A stretch of 64,000 nt of DNA from Clostridiales bacterium (GCA_031261985.1 JAISIR010000007.1:112654-176653), one strand, 5' to 3'. Positions 16,331-24,750 are shown, numbered from the stretch's first letter. Notes: generated from the sequence alone by a model not told the origin. Numbers and translations are program-made.

Positions 16331-17561
16331 ATAAAGGATATTTTTGGCAAAGAGTTGCAACGCGTTTTACAATTTCGTCTTGATTACCCTCGAAATCTTT
16401 AATTGTCATCACTATAAGCTTAGCGATTTCGCGCATGTCGTCCTCTTTCATTCCACGAGTAGTAACGGCTGGGGTACCAATGCGAACGCCAGATGTAATG
16501 GTGAATTTTTCGGGGTCGTTTGGTATAGAGTTTTTATTCAATGTAATGCCAACTTTATCTAGGTTAGTTTCTAATTCTTTACCTGTTACGCCGCTAGAGC
16601 GTAGGTCAACAAGCATCATGTGGTTATCGGTGCCACCGCTTACAAGGTCGACTCCGTTAGCTAAAAGCTCGTCGGCTAGGGCTTTAGCATTTTTTACAAT
16701 TTGTTCTTGATATGCTTTAAACTCGGGCTTAAGTGCCTCGCCAAAGCAAACGGCTTTAGCTGCTATGATGTGCATAAGCGGGCCGCCTTGAATACCAGGG
16801 AACACAGCTTTATCTATAATTGGGGCAAATTCTTCTTTACACATTATCATACCACCGCGAGGGCCACGAAGAGTTTTATGGGTAGTAGTGGTAACAAAAT
16901 CGGCATAAGGGAAGGGGTTTTGGTGCAGACCTGCGGCAACAAGCCCAGCAATGTGTGCGATATCTGCCATTAAGTACGCGCCAACTTCTTTAGCGATTGC
17001 TCCAAATTTTGCGAAATCTATTTTACGAGGGTATGCGCTTGCACCAGCGATGATTAGCTTTGGCTTGCATTCTAGGGCAATCTCGCGTAATTTGTCATAG
17101 TCGATGGTGTTATCGTCATCGGTTACGCCATAAGGTACAATGTTGAAGTATTTACCCGAGATATTAACAGGGCTGCCATGAGATAGATGCCCGCCGTGAG
17201 CTAGGTTCATGCCTAGGACGGTATCGCCAGGGTTTAAAAGCGCAAAAAAGACTGCTAGGTTGGCTTGTGCGCCAGAGTGAGGCTGAACATTTGCATGGTC
17301 GGCACCGAAAATTTTACAAGCACGGTCGCGCGCTAGGTTCTCGGCAATATCGACACACTCGCAACCGCCATAGTAGCGTTTGCCTGGATAGCCTTCGGCA
17401 TATTTATTAGTAAGTGGGCTGCCCATAGCTTCCATAACTGCAGGGCTAACAAAGTTCTCGGATGCAATTAGCTCGATTTTGTTACGTTGACGATTAGCCT
17501 CTAGCTCGATAGCTTCGGCAACTTGCGGGTCCTGCTTTTTAATTTCTGAAGTAGAAAACAT
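16323..17561 (-). CDS. glyA: Serine hydroxymethyltransferase
   Basis: This PLP enzyme interconverts serine and glycine with transfer of a one-carbon unit to tetrahydrofolate. Signature parts are [40 protein letters not shown] and the PLP-lysine region [14 protein letters not shown]. The 412 aa length is standard. The start is ATG 17561 with GGGGGT upstream; the preceding TTG counted in the ORF track is unnecessary. It has a perfect promoter, and the TGTAA repeat array lies just upstream of that promoter, so it may be under that array's control. Confidence 0.97.
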   Translation of the reverse strand: MFSTSEIKKQDPQVAEAIELEANRQRNKIELIASENFVSPAVMEAMGSPLTNKYAEGYPGKRYYGGCECVDIAENLARDRACKIFGADHANVQPHSGAQANLAVFFALLNPGDTVLGMNLAHGGHLSHGSPVNISGKYFNIVPYGVTDDDNTIDYDKLREIALECKPKLIIAGASAYPRKIDFAKFGAIAKEVGAYLMADIAHIAGLVAAGLHQNPFPYADFVTTTTHKTLRGPRGGMIMCKEEFAPIIDKAVFPGIQGGPLMHIIAAKAVCFGEALKPEFKAYQEQIVKNAKALADELLANGVDLVSGGTDNHMMLVDLRSSGVTGKELETNLDKVGITLNKNSIPNDPEKFTITSGVRIGTPAVTTRGMKEDDMREIAKLIVMTIKDFEGNQDEIVKRVATLCQKYPLYA

Positions 17562-17626
17562 CAAAATTTACCCCCATAAAAAAATTTTTTAAAATAGCAT
17601 GCTAATTTTCGATTAATTTCATCTTA

Positions 17627-17655
17627 ATTATATATTAAAGAACAAAAAGTGTCAA
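17627..17655 (-). promoter_or_regulatory. Promoter of glyA-rarA
   Basis: TTGACA, 17-bp spacer, TATAAT on the minus strand, about 65 bp before the glyA start. The -35 box lies 8 bp from the first TGTAA repeat. Confidence 0.88.
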
Positions 17656-17663
17656 TAGTAAAT

Positions 17664-17796
17664 TGTAAAAAAATTGTGAAAAATGTGTAAGCAAAGTGTA
17701 AAGCTATTGTAACGAAAGTGTAAAAATCACCTAGTTTGTAATATAATTTAAACATTGTGTTGATGAATTGTAGAATAAATGTAATAGAATTGTAAT
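17664..17796 (+). repeat. Phased 11-bp TGTAA repeat array between divergent promoters
   Basis: TGTAA (or TGTGA/TGTAG) recurs at 17664, 17675, 17686, 17697, 17708 and 17719, exactly 11 bp apart. It then appears at 17737, and again at 17769, 17780 and 17791 with the same 11-bp period. Between the copies the sequence varies. The array fills the space between the glyA promoter (minus) and the promoter of the next gene (plus), so the sites face one side of the helix. This looks like a multi-site operator for an unknown regulator. Confidence 0.7.
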
Positions 17797-17806
17797 GGCT
17801 TTGCAG

Positions 17807-17835
17807 TTGAAATTACACAAAAAATATGCTATAAT
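17807..17835 (+). promoter_or_regulatory. Promoter of the 501-aa membrane protein gene
   Basis: TTGAAA, 17 bp, TATAAT, just downstream of the last TGTAA repeat. The transcript would have a leader of about 110 nt containing further TTGTAAT copies. Confidence 0.8.
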
Positions 17836-17954
17836 GTATCTAGTAATTATTGTAATAGTGTTCTATATTTAATGATGGTTAATAGGCAATATGATTAAAT
17901 GGGACATTTTTTTACTTATGAAGATATCTCTAATATTTGGAGGTGGCAATTTAG

Positions 17955-19460
17955 ATGTCTATAATAGACGATTTAAAGGATTGCAGTGATTTAGACATTC
18001 AGGCGTTGGTAGAAGCGTTTAAAAGTAATGCGTTAGATTATACTTTTGACGACTTAAAAGAGATTCAGACGGAGCTTATAAACAGGCGAATGAGCACAGC
18101 CTATATGGGCGATGTTTCTATGCTTATGCGTAATATGATAGAGAGCGGGACGGTTACTAAAAAGCCTAAAGCTACTAATAATGTAGCCATTGAAGCAAAC
18201 GGTTTTGCACGAGCGGCGAATAATGTGTTTGCTAGTGATGCAGCAAAACTTGAGGCGGAGGGGCAGGCTAAGTTTAGGTTGAAATCTAAGTTCGCTAATT
18301 TGCTATCGGATGATGGAGGCTCAAACGATGATGAAGCGCTTTTAGGCGGGGGCGTTAAGCCTAAGCCGATTAATCCTATACCGATTGGCGAGGGGCAGAA
18401 CACGGTTGCGCCTACACCCATTTCTGGAGGAGTAGCGGCTAAGAACGATGCGAAGAATGACGCAGAGGCTAACGAGAAGCTACCGTTAGCTGATGATTTA
18501 GAAAGATTAGAAGAAGTTGAGAAAGCCTTAGAAGACATTGGAATCCGCACGAAAAATGCAATGCTTGGTAAAGATGATAAAAATAATGATAAATATTCGC
18601 CCTTTGTTGATGGCACGTTTGGCGCGATTGGTGCAACAGAAAACGATTTGTTTGGCGAGATAAATTTAGGCATCGGCGATATTGGTAATACAAAAGATGA
18701 TAAAAAAGAAACAGGAGTTGTTGGATTTGAGAATTCTATTAAAAACATTAACTTGGCAGATATCGAAAAAGACGATGCAATTAGGCTTGGCAATAAAAAC
18801 ATTGGTGGAACCAATGATAGGAGCGAACGACCAAGCGTAAACTCGGCGTTGAAAGATGATGTTTCGCCTGCTTTGGCGCAGCCGGATATTGATTTAACTC
18901 AGAGGATACCAACTATTTCGGATATCCCTGATATCCCTATTGGCGCGAGCATGCCTTTTGCTAACCCTATAGGTGGCGAAAAAACTACTAAAAGTAGTGT
19001 TGGCAGCGGTTCGGCGTTTGAAAATTATGCACAAGGCGGGAAAAAGATGGATAATATAAATGAGAAATTGCGGATAGCGACGGAAATTGATAAAAACGTT
19101 AGCCCGAGTGGCGCGTTTGCAGCAAGACCCATTGCTCCACCGCCTGCGCCATTGCGTCGTGAGGCTTTAAATGGGGCGAACAGGGCGGAAAGCTATAATG
19201 TAGAGGATAAATATCCCACTTTTGCATTTTTAGCTAGCTTTTTTAAGGTGTTATCGTGGGTATTAGTTATATTAACTTTAGCTGGATATGCCTATGTTTC
19301 GGTATTTTTACTTCCACCTACTTTGTATAATTTGTTTGTTGCTGGCGGGGTGGCACTTTTGGTGTCGTTTGCGTTTATTGTCTTTTGCTTGGCGATGAGC
19401 GAAAAGTATAAGTGGTTGATGAGTGTCGATTCTAATTTGAATGAGATTATTAGGAAGTAA
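17955..19460 (+). CDS. Hypothetical protein with long disordered region and two C-terminal membrane helices (501 aa)
   Basis: I do not recognise a family. The N-terminal 50 residues look helical (DDLKDCSDLDIQALVEAF). Then comes a long Gly/Asn/Asp/Lys-rich, probably disordered, region to about residue 420 with proline clusters (ARPIAPPPAPLR). Two adjacent membrane helices follow (FLASFFKVLSWVLVILTLAG and LYNLFVAGGVALLVSFAFIV), leaving a short cytoplasmic tail. GGAGGTGG precedes the ATG. The promoter and TGTAA array upstream suggest controlled expression. A role as a membrane-tethered scaffold is conceivable but is only a guess. Confidence 0.75.
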   Translation: MSIIDDLKDCSDLDIQALVEAFKSNALDYTFDDLKEIQTELINRRMSTAYMGDVSMLMRNMIESGTVTKKPKATNNVAIEANGFARAANNVFASDAAKLEAEGQAKFRLKSKFANLLSDDGGSNDDEALLGGGVKPKPINPIPIGEGQNTVAPTPISGGVAAKNDAKNDAEANEKLPLADDLERLEEVEKALEDIGIRTKNAMLGKDDKNNDKYSPFVDGTFGAIGATENDLFGEINLGIGDIGNTKDDKKETGVVGFENSIKNINLADIEKDDAIRLGNKNIGGTNDRSERPSVNSALKDDVSPALAQPDIDLTQRIPTISDIPDIPIGASMPFANPIGGEKTTKSSVGSGSAFENYAQGGKKMDNINEKLRIATEIDKNVSPSGAFAARPIAPPPAPLRREALNGANRAESYNVEDKYPTFAFLASFFKVLSWVLVILTLAGYAYVSVFLLPPTLYNLFVAGGVALLVSFAFIVFCLAMSEKYKWLMSVDSNLNEIIRK

Positions 19461-19496
19461 AAGAATTATAAGCAAATAAAATTTAAATGCAACTAA

Positions 19497-19570
19497 ATTT
19501 TCGGCAGCTTGTCGCCGAAAATATCCAAATAACTTTAGAAGCGTAGACGCGATTCATTCGCGTCGCAGCG
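19497..19570 (+). terminator. Two tandem hairpins, possible terminator region
   Basis: ATTTTCGGC pairs with GCCGAAAAT and, 25 bp later, GACGCGA pairs with TCGCGTC. Neither is followed by a clear U-tract, so termination is only possible. They fill the gap before the small-gene cluster. Confidence 0.35.
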
Positions 19571-19652
19571 TATTTTAACTAAAATAGTAACCAAAAAATG
19601 GCTCGTTTCATATTCTATCTTATAATGAATAGATTATGAAAGGAGCTTTTTT

Positions 19653-19799
19653 ATGGCTAATTTAAATGATGTGCTTAAAAACCTAGATGCAAATAAATTG
19701 CAGGCGATTATTAACACTCCGCAGGGGCAGCAAGTGCTAAAACAGATTCAACAAAGTGGAGATTTGCAGAGCGTAATAAGTAAGTATTTGCAGCAATAA
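19653..19799 (+). CDS. Small protein (48 aa), too short for the ORF track
   Basis: The ORF begins MANLNDVLKNLDANKLQAII and ends QSVISKYLQQ. It is preceded by a near-perfect AAGGAG ribosome binding site seven bases before ATG, which strongly argues that it is translated. The product is predicted to be two short helices rich in Gln, Leu and Asn, with no membrane segment. It leads a run of three co-directional small genes; the next are Cys-rich. I know no family for it with certainty. Confidence 0.65.
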   Translation: MANLNDVLKNLDANKLQAIINTPQGQQVLKQIQQSGDLQSVISKYLQQ

Positions 19800-19855
19800 G
19801 CGGTGTTTTATGTAGTGCGCAGGTTAAAAAAGTGAATATTAATGAGGTGATGAGC

Positions 19856-20329
19856 GTGGATTTATCTAATTTAGATTTATCGGGGATAGATTTATCTGGG
19901 ATAGATTTTGGTGAGTTACTAAAGAGCGACATGGTGCAAGAGGTGCTATCGGGCGCCAAAGGGGACGGCGCGGATTTTGGCAGCGGTGGGAAGGACGAGC
20001 ATAGGCGGTCGCATCATTCGGGGTGCGAATGCGAAAAATGCGCGGCAAAATGCAAGCAAAAGTGCGATGAAAAATGTGATAAAAAATGTGCGCCAGGAGA
20101 TGATATCGGTGCATTGCTGAATAGTTTAGGCGGTGGCTGTGACGGTGGACTGGGGCTTGATTTTATAATATCATTGCTGCCTAAGACCCCTGAATGCGTA
20201 TTATTAGAAAGTTTAAAACCCTTTGTATCGCCAGAAAAATGTAAGAAAATTGTTGAAGCGGTAAAAATTTTAGTCATCGTGGGAATAGTGCAGAAATTGG
20301 GATTGCTAAAAGGAGGGTGCGTGCGATGA
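19856..20329 (+). CDS. Cysteine-rich hypothetical protein with pentapeptide-like N-terminus (157 aa)
   Basis: The N-terminus has a short pentapeptide-like run (SNLDLSGIDLSGIDF). A His/Cys block follows (RRSHHSGCECEKC, then CKQKCDEKCDKKC) with Cys every fourth residue, a pattern suited to metal binding or cross-linking. A Gly-rich linker and a helical C-terminus (LKPFVSPEKCKKIVEAVKIL) complete it. The start is GTG 19856, six bases after GAGGTG; the track start at 19832 is upstream of that site. It overlaps the next gene (ATGA overlap), so the two are translationally coupled. Confidence 0.7.
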   Translation: MDLSNLDLSGIDLSGIDFGELLKSDMVQEVLSGAKGDGADFGSGGKDEHRRSHHSGCECEKCAAKCKQKCDEKCDKKCAPGDDIGALLNSLGGGCDGGLGLDFIISLLPKTPECVLLESLKPFVSPEKCKKIVEAVKILVIVGIVQKLGLLKGGCVR

Positions 20330-20883
20330 GGTATTATAGTCCTTTTGAGGGGGTAGAGCATAACCCTGACCCTATGGGATATGGCAAAAGTGGGAGCTAT
20401 GGTTTACATAATGTTATTGAAGCGACGCCGAGTGAGGTTAATGTGATTGAATCGGTGTGGAAAAAAGATGAGGCGCGTGCCGGTAGCAAAGATAGGGAGC
20501 ATGTGGGTGGGAATGTCGATTATGGCAGGCTTGACCCGCGTGCGCCAAAACAGAGGAAGAGGAATTCTGACGAGAGTGTTGTTGCGGAAAACGGAGCGAA
20601 AAAGGCATCGGGATATCGGAATGAAGTGTGTGATTTATGCAAAGGTAATGGCGGGAAAGGCTGTGCGTGCCAGGGGTGCGGGTTGAGCGGTGGGCTTAGC
20701 GGTGGGCTGCTAGGTGGCTTGCTTAATTTTGGCGGTAAGTGTGGCTGTGGCTGCGGTTGTAAGTCTAAAGATAGCCAGGGGAGCTTGATAATAATGTGTG
20801 TATTATTATTGATATGCTCTGAGGGGATAGACGAGAAGAATTTGCCACTATTGCTTGCGCTGATGTATGTGATGACAGGATAA
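20326..20883 (+). CDS. Cys/Gly-rich hypothetical protein with hydrophobic C-terminus (185 aa)
   Basis: The N-terminal half is polar. The centre has CDLCKGNGGKGCACQGCG, a Gly/Leu repeat (GLSGGLSGGLLGGLL) and a CGCGCGCK cluster. The C-terminus has hydrophobic helices split by a charged turn (LLLICSEGIDEKNLPLLLAL). AGGAGG lies nine bases before the ATG that overlaps the previous stop codon. Composition suggests a structural surface or spore-layer protein made with its Cys-rich neighbour, but no family is recognised. Confidence 0.7.
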   Translation: MRYYSPFEGVEHNPDPMGYGKSGSYGLHNVIEATPSEVNVIESVWKKDEARAGSKDREHVGGNVDYGRLDPRAPKQRKRNSDESVVAENGAKKASGYRNEVCDLCKGNGGKGCACQGCGLSGGLSGGLLGGLLNFGGKCGCGCGCKSKDSQGSLIIMCVLLLICSEGIDEKNLPLLLALMYVMTG

Positions 20884-20910
20884 GGATAATGCAGAATGGA
20901 GAATGAATAT

Positions 20911-20943
20911 AAAAAACTTTTAGCTTAGGCTAAAAGTTTTTTT
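20911..20943 (+). terminator. Terminator, member of the ACTTTTAGC hairpin family
   Basis: AAAACTTTTAGC-TTAG-GCTAAAAGTTTT followed by TTT and preceded by AATGCAGAATGGAGAATGAAT. It ends the Cys-rich cluster and can also serve the convergent gene at 20967-22304. The same hairpin recurs at 24478, 51869 and 55693. Confidence 0.85.
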
Positions 20944-20966
20944 AAAATAGTATATCAAATATGGTT

Positions 20967-22304
20967 TTATAGTTTTTGTTTATGTGTGGTTTGTGTAGAT
21001 GAAGGGTTCTTGATATTTGATGGATTTTTCTTGATTTTCTTTAAAGCCACCGAAGTTTTAGTCTTTTTATCATTAGCGCTTAATTTACTTGCATCGCCAT
21101 GTTGCGGATTGGTTAGAGGTTGTGCCATAATAGAATTGACTATAGATAAATCGACCGGTTTAGTGTTGTTAACACAAGTAAGGTGAGCGGCTAGGAAATT
21201 CATTTTATCGCCTAGGTTTTTAAGGAATAATTGGCCGCAATATATATCACCTAGGGCGTTTTTAGTTGTTATTCCCCAATAGCCATTGGGATACTCGGTT
21301 TTGATGATTATGTTATTTTTTGCTTGAACACCAACATTAAATGGTGACGATGGGTCACTTGATAGAATATCGAAACTATTTGTTCGCGCATCGATATCAA
21401 AGGGACAAACTGGGTCGGCATTAGGCTGGTAAATAACATCATAGTTTAATAATTCGGCTGCTGGTACCTTTTGTCTAACGCTTTTTACGCAAATATTTTC
21501 TTTTTTAAAACCATGTTTTACTAAATTTTTGATAATTGCCTTAATATTATTATCATCGCTATCAAATATTTTACAAATTACCACTTTAGCGTTGCTCAAT
21601 AGTTTTTCGTCTATATTGCCATAGTTAGGGTTATACCCAAAATCGTATAATGTCTTTAATAATGTGGGCTCGATTTTTAAGAACATGCTCAATTCTTCAT
21701 TTAATACATAAGGTTTATTGGATATATAGGATAATGCGTTTGCAATATCATAAGGCGTTTCAAAATCATTGCTTTTAAATGTTATTGCACCCTCATTGCT
21801 TAACGAAATTTTTCCTCCGCGGTAGCTGATTATATAATTACCATCTTTGTACTTTTTTACAATAAAAACTTCTGAGATATCGCTATTCTGTGGGTTTTTT
21901 GGATTAAAAGACTTTTTGGGATAACCTGCAACTATAGAAAATGCTTCGTCTGGGGTTTTAGAGAAATTTACAACAAAATGTTGTGTTGAATCGGTTGCCG
22001 CGCTGTAGCGTTCTAAATAAGCAGATTTTGTTTTTGGTTGATATTTTTTGTGTTCAATAAGCAATTTCTTTATGTATTTCACAAAACTGTCTATTGATTC
22101 TTTACTTTCTTCATTTAAATAAATTGTTTCTTTATTTTCTTCATTTAAATAATATGAAGTTTTCAAAGTGTTTTCTTTAACCGCTTGATTCAATTTTTGT
22201 GTTTTGTCGTTTAAATATTGAGAAAGAAGTACTTCACTTTTGCCCATTGCAACGAATAATGCATCGGCAAACGCTTTAACTTCAGGTGAATTTAAGGTAT
22301 TCAT
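20967..22304 (-). CDS. Orphan paralogue family protein (445 aa)
   Basis: No known family is recognised. It shares a segment with the 381-aa (36409) and 191-aa (35760) proteins of this window. Here the segment reads DFGYNPNYGNIDEKLLSNAK then IIKNLVKHGFKKENICV; in the 381-aa protein it reads DFGFDPNVVPIEDKFIDDAK then IIKDLVKNGFNKDNINV. An internal duplication is visible (YLNEENKETI, YLNEESKESI). The C-terminal tail is Thr/Asn/Lys-rich. There is no signal peptide or membrane helix. ATG 22304 follows AGGGGGAG. It has its own promoter immediately behind the related upstream gene. Confidence 0.75.
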   Translation of the reverse strand: MNTLNSPEVKAFADALFVAMGKSEVLLSQYLNDKTQKLNQAVKENTLKTSYYLNEENKETIYLNEESKESIDSFVKYIKKLLIEHKKYQPKTKSAYLERYSAATDSTQHFVVNFSKTPDEAFSIVAGYPKKSFNPKNPQNSDISEVFIVKKYKDGNYIISYRGGKISLSNEGAITFKSNDFETPYDIANALSYISNKPYVLNEELSMFLKIEPTLLKTLYDFGYNPNYGNIDEKLLSNAKVVICKIFDSDDNNIKAIIKNLVKHGFKKENICVKSVRQKVPAAELLNYDVIYQPNADPVCPFDIDARTNSFDILSSDPSSPFNVGVQAKNNIIIKTEYPNGYWGITTKNALGDIYCGQLFLKNLGDKMNFLAAHLTCVNNTKPVDLSIVNSIMAQPLTNPQHGDASKLSANDKKTKTSVALKKIKKNPSNIKNPSSTQTTHKQKL

Positions 22305-22342
22305 TTTGTTGCTCCCCCTATTTGATTTATAATACAACCTTT

Positions 22343-22371
22343 ATTATAACACAATTTTATGTAAATGTCAA
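22343..22371 (-). promoter_or_regulatory. Promoter of the 445-aa orphan gene
   Basis: TTGACA, 17 bp, TATAAT on the minus strand. The surrounding ACCCTTGACATT is shared with the promoter of the adjacent paralogue (23491-23519). Confidence 0.85.
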
Positions 22372-22377
22372 GGGTTT

Positions 22378-23457
22378 TTATCTTTGATAATTTGTTGGTG
22401 CAGGCGGGGTTTGAGTATTGTTAGAAGAATTATTCAACAAATCGCGTGTTTGGCTAGGAGTTTTATAATTTTTGCGCTCGATAAGGTAATCGTGTAAAAA
22501 ATCTCGCAACTGTTTAATATCGCCAGAAAAATGTTTGTCGTTAACAGAATATGCTTCGTATTGTTTAGCCCAGGGTTCGTGTGGGTTAGGCTTTTTTATA
22601 ATTCCATCGGAATCGCAATTGACGACGACTACGCAATTGTTATTTTGAAGCTGTCTAGGGCTTATTCCTTTGAAATTATCCTTATAGGTTCCGTTTAATA
22701 GGTTGCTGCTAATAAATACGATGTCAAAATCTTCGCTTGATTGGATATTATTGCGGTCGAAAAAACGTTCGGTTGAATTGTAAGGAACTTTAAGGTTTAA
22801 AGGCATAATTTGGTGTGTTGGGTAAAATGGATCATAATATAAAACATTTGCACTTTGCATTAAGTCTTTATCTATAAAATGGCATTTTGCATCGAAGCCT
22901 AATTCGCATAGTCTTTTAAGTTTATTGTTATTGTTTGGTAGCGCGAAGTTAATTCTGTTGGTTAGGTTATCGGATGTCTTCTCGAAGGCAGCTAATTTTT
23001 GGTTAACTTCGTTAGGGTCGGTTAGTATTTTGGTGGCCGTAAAAGAATTCGGTTTATAAGCAATAACAGATAAATCTTTGCAAAACTCTAACATGTTAGA
23101 ATCTTCATCGATAGCTAGTTTAATTGAATCTCCTTCAAAAACACCGCTAGAAATTAGCCTGCCAGTTCTGTATTCCAACCTAAAAAAACCAGAAAAAGGT
23201 GGGTAGTCTTCGCCCGCATATTCGGAATGCTCGGCGGCAATTAAAGTGGAATCTACCCCGAAAACAGCATAGACGTCGAAATCCGCATTTCGGCCTAAAC
23301 TAGCTGGAACATTTTTAAATATAGCAGTTTTTTTAAGGTATCGCCTTAATTTAAGCTCATCAAATAAGTGGTTGACTTGATGAACGTAGTTGCAAATGGC
23401 GCTCATATTATTTTTACCTATGGTAATTTCTATGTGTCTGTTATTATCGTCTAACAT
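22378..23457 (-). CDS. Orphan paralogue family protein (359 aa)
   Basis: This is probably a divergent member of the same orphan family. It has a comparable layout, with LGFDAKCHFIDKDLMQSANV matching the position of the (D/E)(F/L)G(F/Y)(D/N)...AKV segment of the others, followed by a second alpha/beta part and a Thr/Asn/Pro-rich tail ending NNTQTPPAPTNYQR. No enzyme motif is seen. AAGGGGGAG precedes the ATG. The tail contains TRDLLNN, which resembles TRELLNN at the N-terminus of the 180-aa orphan protein at 51915. Confidence 0.7.
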   Translation of the reverse strand: MLDDNNRHIEITIGKNNMSAICNYVHQVNHLFDELKLRRYLKKTAIFKNVPASLGRNADFDVYAVFGVDSTLIAAEHSEYAGEDYPPFSGFFRLEYRTGRLISSGVFEGDSIKLAIDEDSNMLEFCKDLSVIAYKPNSFTATKILTDPNEVNQKLAAFEKTSDNLTNRINFALPNNNNKLKRLCELGFDAKCHFIDKDLMQSANVLYYDPFYPTHQIMPLNLKVPYNSTERFFDRNNIQSSEDFDIVFISSNLLNGTYKDNFKGISPRQLQNNNCVVVVNCDSDGIIKKPNPHEPWAKQYEAYSVNDKHFSGDIKQLRDFLHDYLIERKNYKTPSQTRDLLNNSSNNTQTPPAPTNYQR

Positions 23458-23490
23458 TTAATTCTCCCCCTTGAAGTTTATATATTGAGT

Positions 23491-23519
23491 ATTATATCAA
23501 AAAAATGCAGGAATGTCAA
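23491..23519 (-). promoter_or_regulatory. Promoter of the 359-aa orphan gene
   Basis: TTGACA, 17 bp, TATAAT on the minus strand. Confidence 0.85.
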
Positions 23520-23556
23520 GGGTTTTGCGAAAACTAGCTATAAAAACAATTAATAA

Positions 23557-23585
23557 TTGACAAAAGGCGGAATATAATGTATAAT
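23557..23585 (+). promoter_or_regulatory. Promoter of the YycI-like gene
   Basis: TTGACA, 17 bp, TATAAT, about 30 nt before the ATG, diverging from the orphan-family promoter. Confidence 0.88.
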
Positions 23586-23615
23586 ATATTTTAACAAGGA
23601 ATAAGGAGTGCGGTT

Positions 23616-24449
23616 ATGTCTTTTGTTAATAAAATTAAGATAGCGTTGTTTATATTGTTTATTGTAGCGAATGGGCTGCTGATTAGTTATTATGTGGCGA
23701 ATAATCAGACGGGGTTTGTAAATAGCAATGTAATTAACGATGCGAAGCGCATAATGGCTAATAAAAATATAACTTTAGAGAATGATAAACTGCCTAATCT
23801 GCCGAAGCGAGCTAATAAGTATGTGGCGTCTAATGGAATGGCGACAAAGCAGGATATTGCTACGCATATTTTGGGTGTCGATTGTGTTATGCTTGATGTA
23901 AATGTCTACCAAAATGATGAGTATAATATGTGGATAAATGGATGTAATTATGATATTCTGCCGACGGCTGAATCTGCGCCTATGGTGACGAAACCCTTGG
24001 CGGCGGCTGAGAAAGATTGCATGGAGTGGCTAGATACCCATGGGCTTAAAGATAAATATACAAAGGCAAGCCAGGTGGTATTGATTCCCGAAGAAAGTTT
24101 AGTGAAATGCAGCTTTAATAAGGTGTTAGACGGTGTGCCAATAGTAGGCGCGTACATAAATGTATGGTGTAATGGAAATGGAGTGACCAAGGTAGAGGGG
24201 CGAAATTGGCTGAATTCTACTTTTGAAATTACTAGCCGCGATAAAATTTTGAGTGTGGCGGAGTTATTAGTTAATTTTGCTAATTCGCGCAGTTCGACTG
24301 ATGCGTTGATTATTAATAGTGTGGAATTGGTGTATTATATCCCCAACCGAGTGGCTGAAAAAGTTAGCATAGAAATGGTGCCTGCGTTGCAGATTAATGC
24401 GGATAATGGAATATTTTATGTGAATGCAATTGATGGGAAAAGGATATAG
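23616..24449 (+). CDS. YycI-like membrane-anchored regulatory domain protein
   Basis: One N-terminal membrane helix (residues 8-28) precedes an extracytoplasmic region of about 245 residues. The C-terminal part has VELVYYIPN, then PALQINADNGIFYVNAIDGK, which matches the closing pattern of YycI/YycH-type domains. YycI regulates the WalK sensor kinase in Bacillus, but no walRK genes are near it here, so a WalK link is inference. AAGGAG precedes ATG. It ends with a copy of the hairpin repeat family. Confidence 0.6.
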   Translation: MSFVNKIKIALFILFIVANGLLISYYVANNQTGFVNSNVINDAKRIMANKNITLENDKLPNLPKRANKYVASNGMATKQDIATHILGVDCVMLDVNVYQNDEYNMWINGCNYDILPTAESAPMVTKPLAAAEKDCMEWLDTHGLKDKYTKASQVVLIPEESLVKCSFNKVLDGVPIVGAYINVWCNGNGVTKVEGRNWLNSTFEITSRDKILSVAELLVNFANSRSSTDALIINSVELVYYIPNRVAEKVSIEMVPALQINADNGIFYVNAIDGKRI

Positions 24450-24477
24450 AAAACGATGAATAATGAACAATTATGGC

Positions 24478-24500
24478 AACTTTTAGCTTAGGCTAAAAGT
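24478..24500 (+). repeat. ACTTTTAGC hairpin repeat without U-tract
   Basis: The sequence AACTTTTAGCTTAGGCTAAAAGT has the same core as at 20911 but is followed by ATAAATC instead of a T-run. Upstream lies GATGAATAATGAACAA, similar to the AATGxxxAATG stretches before the other copies. A separate terminator follows 15 bp later. Confidence 0.75.
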
Positions 24501-24514
24501 ATAAATCAAAACTT

Positions 24515-24547
24515 AAATAGTCCTCGATTTTGAGGGCTATTTTTTTA
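24515..24547 (+). terminator. Terminator before the mraZ promoter
   Basis: AATAGTCCTC pairs with GAGGGCTATT (one G-U) and is followed by TTTTTT. It separates the YycI-like gene from the division cluster. Confidence 0.85.
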
Positions 24548-24594
24548 TTTATGCTTAATTTTTTAAAATATTTCAAAAAAATGCAAAAAAAGTA

Positions 24595-24623
24595 TTGACA
24601 AATGATTAAAAAGGTGGTAGAAT
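24595..24623 (+). promoter_or_regulatory. Promoter of the mraZ-mur cluster
   Basis: TTGACA, 17 bp, TAGAAT. The predicted start is near 24630, directly in front of the MraZ boxes. Confidence 0.85.
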
Positions 24624-24630
24624 TTAATTA

Positions 24631-24660
24631 AAAGTGGTTAAAAGTGGTTTTAAGTGGTTG
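24631..24660 (+). promoter_or_regulatory. MraZ operator (three GTGGTT repeats)
   Basis: Three direct repeats AAAGTGGTTA, AAAGTGGTTT, TAAGTGGTTG lie at an exact 10-bp period just downstream of the promoter. MraZ binds such spaced GTGG/TGGG repeats upstream of its own gene. A fourth GTGG lies inside the promoter spacer (24614). Confidence 0.85.
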
Positions 24661-24750
24661 CCGTTCCCAAACGAGTTGGCCGTGAGATGGGTTGAAATTG
24701 TAGGGAATAGCTGCGTAAACTGCGGAATTGTGAAAGGTGGGTGAGGAATC

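Noticed and set aside
16344-16973. Three overlapping plus-strand ORFs (16344, 16435, 16701)
   Set aside because: All are antisense to glyA, which has an unambiguous protein product.
17664-17796. Replication origin or plasmid iteron interpretation of the TGTAA array
   Set aside because: No DnaA boxes (TTATCCACA) or rep gene were seen; the array sits exactly between two divergent promoters, which fits regulation better.
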